A stretch of 64,000 nucleotides of DNA from Hymenobacter jejuensis (GTDB taxonomy: Bacteria; Bacteroidota; Bacteroidia; Cytophagales; Hymenobacteraceae): contig NZ_CP040896.1 in the NCBI RefSeq assembly GCF_006337165.1, positions 4,340,001 to 4,404,000 on the forward strand, written 5' to 3'. Positions within the stretch are counted from its first letter, which is position 1. Each line of letters starts with the position of its first letter. Shown piece by piece: positions 1 through 7,568 of the stretch. Below the pieces are notes generated by a model. It did not search any database. It was given only the letters and a program-made list of their open reading frames with translations, and was not told the DNA's origin. Position numbers and translations under genes: made by a program.

Positions 1-32
1 CCGTCGGTATCGAATTGAATGTTTTTAGACAT
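1..32 (-). CDS. groL: GroEL chaperonin, N-terminal fragment cut by window edge
   Basis: Only the first ten codons lie in the window; they read MSKNIQFDTD, the typical start of Bacteroidota GroEL. The ATG lies 41 nt downstream of the groES stop, the standard groES-groEL order, so both are almost certainly co-transcribed. GroEL is the cytoplasmic ATP-driven folding chamber that GroES caps. The rest of the gene is outside the window. Confidence 0.9.
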   Translation of the reverse strand, partial: MSKNIQFDTD

Positions 33-73
33 CTTATTTCAAAGGGTTAGATCAGATCAGAGGGAAAGGAAGC

Positions 74-364
74 TTATAGGACAGCAAAAATGTCCGACTC
101 ACGCATGATGAGGTAATCTTGGCCATCCACCGTGATTTCGGTGCCAGCATATTTGCCATAAAGCACCTGGTCGCCCACTTTCACCTGCGGCTGGATGGTG
201 GTGCCATTGTCGGCCACCTTGCCTTCGCCTACGGCTACAACTTCGCCACGCTGGGGCTTTTCTTTGGCCGTGTCGGGGATGATGATACCCGATTTGGTCT
301 TTTCCTCGGCAGCAGCCGGCGCGATGATGACGCGGTCAGCCAGTGGTTTCATGCTAAGTGACAT
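74..364 (-). CDS. groS: GroES co-chaperonin
   Basis: A 96-residue protein of normal GroES length. It caps the GroEL ring during ATP-dependent folding in the cytoplasm. The start KPLADRVIIAP is followed by the GroEL-binding mobile loop (about residues 20-38, EEKTKSGIIIPDTAKEKPQ) and the beta-barrel ending DYLIMRESDIFAVL. The reading frame is open 33 codons further upstream, but that extension is unlike any GroES and covers the promoter region, so the ATG at 364 (MSLSMKP) is chosen. groEL follows directly. The upstream region contains a sigma-54-like element and a motif shared with miaB (see separate entries). Confidence 0.97.
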   Translation of the reverse strand: MSLSMKPLADRVIIAPAAAEEKTKSGIIIPDTAKEKPQRGEVVAVGEGKVADNGTTIQPQVKVGDQVLYGKYAGTEITVDGQDYLIMRESDIFAVL

Positions 365-416
365 AGTATTCGTTTTGGTTGAAAAGGATGTATGGATGTA
401 TACCGTGCACGGCGTT

Positions 417-433
417 GGGCACTTCTCGTGCCA
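417..433 (-). promoter_or_regulatory. Possible sigma-54 (-24/-12) promoter or palindromic operator of groES-groEL
   Basis: The minus strand reads TGGCACG-AGAA-GTGCCC. The GG and GC doublets have the 12-bp offset of -24/-12 promoters (consensus TGGCACG-N4-TTGCA), about 55 nt upstream of the groES ATG. The same bases form a perfect inverted repeat GGCAC-TTCTC-GTGCC, so a dimeric repressor site is an alternative reading. A sigma-54 activator gene lies 3-4 kb upstream. The assignment is inference from pattern only. Confidence 0.35.
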
Positions 434-440
434 GCCCGCT

Positions 441-456
441 AAACATGACAGAATGG
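441..456 (-). promoter_or_regulatory. 16-bp motif shared with the miaB upstream region
   Basis: The minus strand reads CCATTCTGTCATGTTT; 15 of 16 bases are identical to the sequence at 6052-6067 upstream of miaB. In miaB the motif sits just upstream of the -7 box. It may be a -33-type element or activator site of a shared (perhaps stress) regulon. Confidence 0.4.
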
Positions 457-557
457 ACGCCATTCCGGACGCTTCCCGGCCAGCTTTTCACCGCTGACCT
501 GTCAAACGTGGCAGACCCTGACAGTTTCTGTGTGCCCGGCAGGGTAAAAGTAAGCGT

Positions 558-596
558 AAAAAAAATCCAGTGGCCCCTTTCGGAACCACTGGATTT
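558..596 (-). terminator. Rho-independent terminator after secG
   Basis: Arms AAATCCAGTGG (563-573 and 586-596, inverted) surround a 12-nt loop. On the minus strand the stem is followed by eight U residues. It lies just beyond the secG stop, so it ends the lptE-secG transcript and separates it from groES. Confidence 0.85.
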
Positions 597-620
597 ACTA
601 TGGATTAACGCGACGCGCGT

Positions 621-1010
621 TTATTTCGCAGGAGTAGCTGCTGGCTGCTGAGTGGGAGGAGCAGGGGTGGCGGCGCGAGGCTGCGCAGGCGCACCCGGCA
701 GAGGTGCCGTGCTGGTGTTGTTAGGCAAACGCGTTTCCATCGCCTTTTGCTGATTGATGCTGCGAGCCGGACCCGCCTCAGTAGTGCCGTTGAGCATGTG
801 TGTGCCAAGCGACAGAATAACCAAGCCGATAGCGAAGCCCCAGGTCAAGCGTTCGAGCAAATCGCCGGTACGCTTGACACCCATTAGGTTAGCTGCGCCG
901 CCAGCACCAAATTGGCTGGAAATGCCGCCGCCTTTGGGATTCTGAGCCAGCACGACCAAAGCCAGCAGCAAGCATACAAAAAGAATGAGAATGATGAGGG
1001 CAATATACAT
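621..1010 (-). CDS. secG: SecG, SecYEG translocon subunit
   Basis: SecG is the small non-essential subunit of the inner-membrane protein-export channel. The 129-residue protein has two membrane segments (about residues 3-22 and 54-71) around the conserved cytoplasmic loop QNPKGGGISSQFGAGGAANLMG. A Pro/Ala/Gln-rich tail (about 75-129) is longer than in E. coli SecG but common in Bacteroidota. Its ATG abuts the stop codon of the preceding acidic TPR protein without a gap, indicating translational coupling. Confidence 0.95.
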   Translation of the reverse strand: MYIALIILILFVCLLLALVVLAQNPKGGGISSQFGAGGAANLMGVKRTGDLLERLTWGFAIGLVILSLGTHMLNGTTEAGPARSINQQKAMETRLPNNTSTAPLPGAPAQPRAATPAPPTQQPAATPAK

Positions 1011-2528
1011 CTACTCCGAAGGTTTCAGTTGTTGAATTTGGTCGGCAAAGTACGCCTTTTTTTCCGGCTGGCGCACCATCAGCCGTTCATATATTTCAAT
1101 GGCTTTAGCAATTTTTCCCTGCTTTACCATGATTTTAGCTAAGCTCTCGGAAGCTATCTCCGGTATGGACGCCGTGCTTCGCACCGAAAGATCAGCCTGT
1201 TCGTCGGTGGGCGCGGGAAGCTTGGCCGCCGACTTCAGCCGGGGCTTATTGCGCAGAAATTGATTGATCAATTCCAGCGTGGAAGGGGGCGGAAGGGCAA
1301 TTGGGCCGTGAGCCTGACCATGCGCCACCAATACCGCATCTGGTGGGAAAAAATCTTCAGTCGGCAGGTCCTGCGTGAGTTCGTCGCGCAATTGAAGGCA
1401 AGAGCCCATCCGGCTGCCCAAACCCAGCGCATACCCCAGGTCTAAGTCAGAACGGAAATCGTAATCCGTTTTTGTGGTGGTCTCTACCGTTTCCTCCAGT
1501 GCAGGAAGCTCGTATGCGGGCTCACTAGACCGTGTCACACCGCCTAATCCGAATTCGAAGCGTGATGTTCCAACTTCCACTGGCGGCCGAATAGGTGGCG
1601 CGACGGGAAGCAATACATCATCCGTTTTTGATTTGGTTATATCGTAAGCATCAGGTAATGAAGAAGTTATAGTATTTGTAATTTCTTCCTCATCTGTTTC
1701 CTTTTCCTTATTAGACTCTAAAAGTGGGGCCGAAACTTCCTCCGCTGGAAAAATTCCAGCAGAAGCCGAAGATTCCGAGGTGACCGGCTCGATAGCAGTC
1801 GCTACCGCTGGTTCGGCAGTGTCTGTATTCGGCAACGCGTCCTGAGCAGCTGCCTCTTCCAAGAAAGCTATTGGGGCCTGAGAGCTGGCAAGCGTTTCTT
1901 CCTGCGCCTGCTCGAATGCTTCTTCAGGCGAGGTATGCTCAGAAGGGGTAGCGGATGGCTCTGCTAGTACAGCCTCTTGGTCAGCGTTTTCTGTGCCCAA
2001 ATCCAAGGCTGGTATTTCAGCCGAAAAGGTATCGGCTTCTGGCTGATCCACTACGGTAGAGGCCTCTGACTCAAGAGCTTCGGTAACCGAGTCTGCATAT
2101 TCTTCCTGACGGCTCTCGGTTGGCTCTTCCTGAACAATGGCTTCAGGGTATTCCTCGGACACAACTAATTCTTCCTGAAGCGAAGTTTCAGAGCTTACAA
2201 GGGCGTCCTGAAAAGCAACTTGTTGTTCAACTGCTTGATAGCCATAAGGTTCAGTTAAGGAATGCTCCGTTGAAGAAGCGGCTTCCAAAACTGGTGCCGG
2301 CCGCTCGATAAGCTGCCGAAGCAACTGACGATCAGCGGCATAAGTGGCTGCCCGGCGCAGACGTTGGCTGGCCAGCATGCTTCCACGGTCGTGGGCGGCC
2401 TTGGCCAGCAACACATGCGCCGTTTGGCAATAGGGGAAGGCGGCCGCCAACTGCTCCAGCTCACGGATTTCGGCTTCCGAAATCTCGCTCACGTGATCCA
2501 AGATGTGCAGCAGCGACGCACGGGTCAT
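1011..2528 (-). CDS. Acidic low-complexity protein with C-terminal TPR
   Basis: A 505-residue protein of unknown function. Residues 1-75 form a helical domain (ASLLHILDHVSEISEAEIREL...QRLRRAATYAADRQLLRQLI). Residues 80-330 are very rich in Glu, Ser, Ala and Thr and probably disordered. The C-terminus (about 450-500; ESLAKIMVKQGKIAKAIEIY onward) fits a TPR unit. No signal peptide is visible, so it is probably cytoplasmic. The position between lptE and secG, with a zero-gap junction to secG, is a recurring Bacteroidota arrangement and suggests a link to envelope biogenesis or secretion, but this is inference. Confidence 0.8.
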   Translation of the reverse strand: MTRASLLHILDHVSEISEAEIRELEQLAAAFPYCQTAHVLLAKAAHDRGSMLASQRLRRAATYAADRQLLRQLIERPAPVLEAASSTEHSLTEPYGYQAVEQQVAFQDALVSSETSLQEELVVSEEYPEAIVQEEPTESRQEEYADSVTEALESEASTVVDQPEADTFSAEIPALDLGTENADQEAVLAEPSATPSEHTSPEEAFEQAQEETLASSQAPIAFLEEAAAQDALPNTDTAEPAVATAIEPVTSESSASAGIFPAEEVSAPLLESNKEKETDEEEITNTITSSLPDAYDITKSKTDDVLLPVAPPIRPPVEVGTSRFEFGLGGVTRSSEPAYELPALEETVETTTKTDYDFRSDLDLGYALGLGSRMGSCLQLRDELTQDLPTEDFFPPDAVLVAHGQAHGPIALPPPSTLELINQFLRNKPRLKSAAKLPAPTDEQADLSVRSTASIPEIASESLAKIMVKQGKIAKAIEIYERLMVRQPEKKAYFADQIQQLKPSE

Positions 2529-2541
2529 GATTTAGTAAGTT

Positions 2542-2564
2542 AACGAGTTGGTAATCAATTAGTT
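2542..2564. repeat. 23-bp AT-rich palindrome, copy 1 (2 mismatches)
   Basis: It matches half-sites AAnTAnTTGAT / ATCAAnTAnTT except at positions 4 and 10. It lies 14 nt upstream of the start of the acidic TPR gene. Confidence 0.75.
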
Positions 2565-2659
2565 AAAGCATAAGCCTATTTATGGCCTCTGGGCAACCAC
2601 CGGCTTAGGGCCGGCAACATTACAGCAATTTATTCATTTAACCACGAGCTGTTTGGACG

Positions 2660-3196
2660 CTACCAGTTCGCCACCGACTTATTAAATACGTCGGTGATGA
2701 TGTTATTGGTAATGCGCCGAATGGCGGTCGGATCGTTGTTGATGCGCGCTACATCCTGCGTCGCCGGGAAGTCATCGTAGCTTTGGAAAGTCTGCTCGAA
2801 ATCCTGTTTGGGGTCCTTTGTGTTGGTAAAGCGCACCCGCACCTGCACTGTAAGGCGGTTCACGCCGGCCTGATCGACTCCGTTCTGCTTTTGAATAGCA
2901 GCCGGCGCGAAATCATACGCAATGATCTGACCTTCAAACTGTAAGTCGCCGTCGCGCGGCGTGATTTTGAGCGAGGTATTGCGCTGAAAATAATCCTTCA
3001 AATCCTCCGTAAAGCGTTGGGACAGAAAGGAGGGACCGTTGCTGGCGTTGTTTTGGAAAGTCTGAATGGAAATGTTCTTGACCGTAGGATCGATGTTGGT
3101 GCCGGTGAAAGAGTACACGCTGCACCCCGCCACTACGGGCCACACCAACAGCATCAATACCCAGGTAGCCCAGCGGCTATAGTTGCTCCAGATCAT
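2660..3196 (-). CDS. lptE: LptE-type LPS-assembly lipoprotein
   Basis: The 178-residue precursor has a hydrophobic leader (residues 10-22) and a lipobox VAGC (Cys25), so it is a lipoprotein. The body (FTGTNIDPTVKNISIQTFQN...LSQRFTEDLKDYFQRNTSLKI) is the pattern of the Bacteroidota LptE family, which in the outer membrane plugs LptD for LPS insertion. The start ATG overlaps the end of the sigma-54 activator gene by 20 nt, so the two are translationally coupled. The order activator-lptE-TPR-secG is conserved in Cytophagales as far as I recall. Confidence 0.88.
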   Translation of the reverse strand: MIWSNYSRWATWVLMLLVWPVVAGCSVYSFTGTNIDPTVKNISIQTFQNNASNGPSFLSQRFTEDLKDYFQRNTSLKITPRDGDLQFEGQIIAYDFAPAAIQKQNGVDQAGVNRLTVQVRVRFTNTKDPKQDFEQTFQSYDDFPATQDVARINNDPTAIRRITNNIITDVFNKSVANW

Positions 3197-4493
3197 ACTG
3201 CTTCAGTTTGCGATAAAGCGTGCGTTCCGAAATGCCCAAATCATGAGCTGCGTACTTTCGCTTGTTGTGGTGTTTCTTTAACGCCTTGATAATCATCTCT
3301 TTCTCTTTGGCTTCGAGCGAGAGCGTTTCCTCTTCGGTTTCGTGCGGAATGTCTTCTACGCGTTGGCTTTCGTCTTCGTAAGCTGCTTCCTCATCCACCG
3401 TGATCTCAGGCCGCGGATTGATAAAATACTCCGAGGCGCCCGCTTCGGCCGGCCGGCTGTGCCGGTTGCTGCCGTCGTAAGGAGGCAGGTTCGTAAATAA
3501 ATGACTGTTTTGCCGCAACAGTTCCTGCGTTTCGGCTGGCCGCTGACCGGCTGCCAAATCGAGGACCAGCTTCTTCAGATCGGTCATGTCGCGCCGCATG
3601 TCGAAGAGTACTTTGTAGAGCAAATCCCGCTCGGAATAGGTGCCGCTAGGGCCAGCATCCGGCGAGCCGGCCGCGTGCAACAGCATAGGCAGCTGACTGT
3701 TGTGGTCGGCGGGCAGATATTGCCGCAGGCGCTGGGCATCGACTTCGCGTTCCATTTCCAGTACCGACATTTGCTCGGCAACGTTCTTCAGCTGCCGGAT
3801 ATTGCCAGGGAAGCGAAAGCGCTGCAAGTCGGCAATGGCTTCCGTGGTGAGTGAAATCGGCTTGACGCGGTAACGCTCGGCAAAATCCGTAGCGAACTTT
3901 CTGAATAACAAGTAGATATCATCGCCGCGTTCCCGTAATGGGGGCACCGTAATGGGTACAGTATTGAGCCGGTAATACAGGTCTTCCCGAAAACGCCCTT
4001 CGCGCACCGCGTTCAGCAGGTTAACGTTGGTGGCCGCTACCACGCGTACGTCCGTTTTCTGCACTTTGCTCGAACCCACGCGGATGAACTCGCCGTTTTC
4101 GAGCACGCGCAGCAAGCGGGCCTGCGTGCCGAGCGGCATTTCGCCAATCTCATCGAGGAAAATGGTGCCGCCGTTGGTTACTTCGAAATACCCTTTGCGA
4201 GCTTCGTTGGCGCCGGTGAACGAGCCTTTCTCGTGGCCAAACAGCTCAGAATCAATAGTTCCCTCAGGAATAGCGCCGCAGTTGATGGCGATAAACTGTC
4301 CGTGCTTACGCGGCGAAAGCGCGTGAATAATCTTGGAAAACGACTCCTTGCCCGATCCGCTTTCGCCGGTGATGAGTACCGTCATGTCGGTGGGAGCCAC
4401 CTGGGCCGCCACCTGAATGGCGTAATTCAAAGCCGGGGCATTGCCAATAATGCCAAAGCGCTGTTTGATGGATTGTATTTCGCTGGGAGTCAA
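3177..4493 (-). CDS. Sigma-54-dependent transcriptional activator (AAA+ and Fis HTH, no receiver)
   Basis: A bacterial enhancer-binding protein of 438 residues. Walker A GESGSGKE is at 43-50, the sigma-54-contacting loop GSFTGA (GAFTGA variant) at 90-95, Walker B IFLDEIGE at about 111-118, and a Fis-type HTH at the C-terminus (KKHHNKRKYAAHDLGISERT). Only about 20 residues precede the AAA+ domain, so there is no response-regulator receiver: control must come from expression level, a partner, or the 170-residue linker (about 240-410). The frame contains no ATG at its start; TTG at 4493 is the best candidate. It is followed directly by lptE (20-nt overlap) and preceded by miaB. A sigma-54-like element precedes groES nearby. 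Confidence 0.92.
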   Translation of the reverse strand: MTPSEIQSIKQRFGIIGNAPALNYAIQVAAQVAPTDMTVLITGESGSGKESFSKIIHALSPRKHGQFIAINCGAIPEGTIDSELFGHEKGSFTGANEARKGYFEVTNGGTIFLDEIGEMPLGTQARLLRVLENGEFIRVGSSKVQKTDVRVVAATNVNLLNAVREGRFREDLYYRLNTVPITVPPLRERGDDIYLLFRKFATDFAERYRVKPISLTTEAIADLQRFRFPGNIRQLKNVAEQMSVLEMEREVDAQRLRQYLPADHNSQLPMLLHAAGSPDAGPSGTYSERDLLYKVLFDMRRDMTDLKKLVLDLAAGQRPAETQELLRQNSHLFTNLPPYDGSNRHSRPAEAGASEYFINPRPEITVDEEAAYEDESQRVEDIPHETEEETLSLEAKEKEMIIKALKKHHNKRKYAAHDLGISERTLYRKLKQYDLEQL

Positions 4494-4560
4494 GGTCGTA
4501 AGTGGGTTTTCGTAATGGAGACGAAAAGCAGCAAGAAATACTTCACTTGCTTATGGGGTG

Positions 4561-6006
4561 TTAAGAAACGGCTACCGCTTCCCCAATCAAGGTGCTGGCC
4601 GTGCAGTCATGCACGAGGACGTGCACGTAGTCGCCTTTCTTGAAGTCTCCTTTTGGGAAAACGACAACTTGGTTCTGGCTATTTCGGCCACTCAGGTGTT
4701 CGGCACTGCGCTTAGAAACATTCTCGACCAGTACTTTGTGCACTTTGCCGATCGCTAATTGATTGCGCAGACGGCTGGATTTCTGCTGTAAATCAATCAC
4801 TTCCTGCAAGCGGCGCTTCTTGATCTCCAAGGGAATATCGTCTTCCAGCTTACGCGCCGCCAGCGTGCCGGGGCGCTCCGAGTAGAAGAACATGTACGCC
4901 ATGTCGTACTGTACATACTCCATCAGCGAGAGCGTATCCTGGTGTTCTTCCTCGGTTTCGGAGCAGAAACCCGAAATCATATCAGTGCTGATGGCGCATT
5001 CAGTGCCCAGAATGCGACGGATCGCCTGCACGCGCTCCTCGTACCACGGACGGTCGTAGGTGCGATTCATCAGCTTGAGAATCCGTGAGTTACCGCTCTG
5101 GGCGGGTAAGTGAATATACTTGCAAATGTTCTCGTGACGTGCCATGGTGTACAGCACCTCGTCGGTGATATCCTTGGGGTGTGAGGTCGAAAACCGCACC
5201 CGCAGCTCAGGACTTATCAACGCAACGCGCTCTAGCAGCTGAGCAAAATTGACATGCTCTTGCTCATCCTCCGAGGCCCATTTGTAGGAATCGACGTTCT
5301 GACCCAGGAGAGTAACTTCCTTATAACCAGCAGCTACCAAGTCGCGGCATTCCTGTACGATGCTGTGGGCATCGCGGGAGCGCTCTCGGCCGCGGGTAAA
5401 GGGCACCACGCAAAAAGAGCACATGTTGTCGCAGCCGCGCATGATGCTCACGAAAGCCGAAACGCCATTGGAATTAAGGCGTACGGGCGTAATGTCTGCG
5501 TAGGTCTCTTCGCGGCTAAGCAGCACATTTACAGCCTTTTGGCCGCCATCTACTTCCTTGATCAAGCGCGGCAAGTCGCGGTAGGCATCGGGGCCTACTA
5601 CTAAGTCTACAATTTTTTCCTCCTCCAGAAATTTAGTTTTCAAGCGCTCGGCCATGCAGCCCAGCACGCCTACCAGCAGACCAGGGTTGCGCTTTTTGTG
5701 CCCGTTAATCTGCGACAGGCGCATGCGTACGGTCTGTTCCGCTTTTTCGCGGATGGAGCAGGTATTGAGCAGCACCAAATCGGCTACGGCCAGGTCTTCG
5801 GTCGTGTCAAAGCCTTCCTCAAAGAGAATGGAGGAGACGATTTCGGAGTCGGAAAAATTCATCTGACAGCCATAGCTCTCAATGTAGAGCTTGCGCTGCC
5901 GGCCCGTGCGGGTGGCGGGACTCACGCGTACTTCCCCGGAAGGCTGGTGCTCGGCGGGGGTGGCGGGAGTATCGAGAAAATCGAGAGAAAGCAGTTGCTG
6001 CGACAT
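4561..6006 (-). CDS. miaB: MiaB, tRNA-2-methylthio-N6-isopentenyladenosine synthase
   Basis: A radical-SAM methylthiotransferase that converts i6A37 to ms2i6A37 in tRNAs reading UNN codons. It contains the N-terminal MTTase domain (KLYIESYGCQMNFSDSE, with Cys ligands of the second 4Fe-4S cluster), the radical-SAM motif RGCDNMCSFCVVPFTRGRER, and a C-terminal TRAM domain. Length from the ATG at 6006 is 481 residues. An in-frame TTG at 6033 overlaps the -7 promoter box, so it is rejected as start. miaE, acting on the product of this enzyme, lies about 9 kb away. Confidence 0.95.
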   Translation of the reverse strand: MSQQLLSLDFLDTPATPAEHQPSGEVRVSPATRTGRQRKLYIESYGCQMNFSDSEIVSSILFEEGFDTTEDLAVADLVLLNTCSIREKAEQTVRMRLSQINGHKKRNPGLLVGVLGCMAERLKTKFLEEEKIVDLVVGPDAYRDLPRLIKEVDGGQKAVNVLLSREETYADITPVRLNSNGVSAFVSIMRGCDNMCSFCVVPFTRGRERSRDAHSIVQECRDLVAAGYKEVTLLGQNVDSYKWASEDEQEHVNFAQLLERVALISPELRVRFSTSHPKDITDEVLYTMARHENICKYIHLPAQSGNSRILKLMNRTYDRPWYEERVQAIRRILGTECAISTDMISGFCSETEEEHQDTLSLMEYVQYDMAYMFFYSERPGTLAARKLEDDIPLEIKKRRLQEVIDLQQKSSRLRNQLAIGKVHKVLVENVSKRSAEHLSGRNSQNQVVVFPKGDFKKGDYVHVLVHDCTASTLIGEAVAVS

Positions 6007-6030
6007 AGCCTCAAATACAAATAAGGAGGG

Positions 6031-6067
6031 CAAAGGTAGGCTTTTTGGCCCAAAAATGACAGAATGG
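6031..6067 (-). promoter_or_regulatory. miaB promoter: TACCTTTG -7 box plus upstream motif
   Basis: The minus strand has TACCTTTG at 6038-6031, a match to the Bacteroidota -7 box TAnnTTTG, 25 nt before the miaB ATG. Twelve to thirteen nt further upstream the motif CCATTCTGTCATTTTT (6067-6052) is almost identical to one upstream of groES and occupies the -33 region. Confidence 0.65.
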
Positions 6068-6208
6068 CAGAGCTATATAGAAGTAAAAAACTCTGTCATT
6101 GCCCAGTAAATTACATCCTGACGTCGTGTATCAAGCTGTATTGTGGGTGGGCTTCAACTTGACTAACTATCACGGCCTTAAGCCGGGTTGTCTTTGATTG
6201 ACAAGTAA

Positions 6209-7489
6209 TTACTGTTGTACTACAGCGCCCAAGACTTCGAGCATGGCCCGCGCTTTCAACAAGCATTCGTCGTATTCCCGCTGGGGCTCGGAGTCGTAGG
6301 TGATGGCGCTGCCAACTTGAAAACTCAAGTAGCCTGTGCCTGCGTTGTATTGAAGTGAGCGAATCACGACGTTGAAATCGAAATCACCAGCGGGCCATAT
6401 ATAGCCCACGCAGCCGCTGTACAAACCCCGCCGCGTATGCTCGTAATGCTCAATGAGTTGCATAGCCCGCACCTTCGGCGCACCGGTCATGGAGCCCATT
6501 GGGAAAGCCGCCAGTAGCACATCCACTGCATCAAGATCGGGGCGGCGTAGGGCCGTCACGGTGGAGATCATTTGCCACACGTGGCGGAAAGGATACAACC
6601 CAAACAACTCCGGAACCTGCACGCTGCCCGTCTGGGCTACGCGGCTGAGGTCGTTGCGAACCAAATCCACAATCATCAGATTTTCAGCCCGTTCCTTCTC
6701 GTCGTTAAACAAGAGGCTTTTTAGCTCAATATCCTCTGTCGGAGAAGCGCCGCGGCGGATAGTGCCCTTAATCGGCTGAGAGAGAAGTTGAAGGCCATTT
6801 TGCCGTAAAAAACGTTCGGGTGAGGCGCACAACAGGTAGCGATCGTGCCATTTGTAAAAGCTGGCAAAAGGCGTAGGCGAAGCGCGATTGAGGCGCAGAA
6901 ACGTGCTAACGGGGTCAAGTGACACTTGCTCGGCGTAGAACTCCTGACACAAGTTGAGTTCATAGACTTCCCCGTCGAGAATCTCTTCGCGAACGGACGC
7001 CACGGCTGCGAGGTAGTCGGGTTTGGACATGCGCGGATGCATGGCCGTTACCGAAACACTCTCCTCTACAGGCAGAATTTCGGTGGCAAGAATGTCCTCC
7101 AGTACCCCGTCAGGCCCGTTGATTTCCACGCCTTCAGGCCGCCAGTGAAGCCAGATCTCGGGTTCGAAAAAGTGCAGTTCGGGCCAGCACAAGCCGTCAA
7201 AGTGGGCGCTGTGAAGGGCTTCGATCTGGTTTTTTACATCGTAGGTTAGAAACCCGCAAACGGGAACCTGCCTAGGCAACTGCAGCCAGGTTCGCAGCTC
7301 GGCCAGAGTAGTAGGTGAGGGTGCCTCCGTTGTCCGAACGGCTAGCAATTGTGCAAAAGGCCCCTGCGGATAAGCAAGCCCATTGGGCTCGTAATATGCA
7401 CAATACCTGAACCGCGCCGCCCAAAAAAGCGCCTTTGCTCGAAAGTCATCGGGTGATATGAGCAAGGCAGAAAAGGGAACGACAAGCAA
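6209..7489 (-). CDS. pabB: PabB-type aminodeoxychorismate synthase component I
   Basis: A chorismate-binding enzyme (426 residues) of the PabB/TrpE/MenF family. Hallmarks are PIKGTIRRG, NDEKERAENLMIVDLVRNDL and GSMTGAPKVRAMQLIE. PabB with PabA makes 4-amino-4-deoxychorismate for folate. The isolated setting (no trp genes) and the short N-terminal domain favour PabB over anthranilate synthase. No amidotransferase gene is adjacent. The first in-frame start is TTG at 7489; no ATG exists near the N-terminus, so the exact start is unsure. Confidence 0.85.
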   Translation of the reverse strand: MLVVPFSALLISPDDFRAKALFWAARFRYCAYYEPNGLAYPQGPFAQLLAVRTTEAPSPTTLAELRTWLQLPRQVPVCGFLTYDVKNQIEALHSAHFDGLCWPELHFFEPEIWLHWRPEGVEINGPDGVLEDILATEILPVEESVSVTAMHPRMSKPDYLAAVASVREEILDGEVYELNLCQEFYAEQVSLDPVSTFLRLNRASPTPFASFYKWHDRYLLCASPERFLRQNGLQLLSQPIKGTIRRGASPTEDIELKSLLFNDEKERAENLMIVDLVRNDLSRVAQTGSVQVPELFGLYPFRHVWQMISTVTALRRPDLDAVDVLLAAFPMGSMTGAPKVRAMQLIEHYEHTRRGLYSGCVGYIWPAGDFDFNVVIRSLQYNAGTGYLSFQVGSAITYDSEPQREYDECLLKARAMLEVLGAVVQQ

Positions 7490-7568
7490 AATAGATACGC
7501 TAATATGTGAATGCGAAAATAATTACATAACTATTTGATTGATAGCTGATTATGGGTATATATATAAA

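Noticed and set aside
6007..6033. TTG start for miaB at 6033
   Set aside because: This TTG is part of the TACCTTTG promoter box; ATG 6006 fits better.
6055..6100. Inverted repeat AATGACAGA / TCTGTCATT upstream of miaB
   Set aside because: The 28-nt loop is long and the left arm is explained by the motif shared with groES; kept only as part of that motif.
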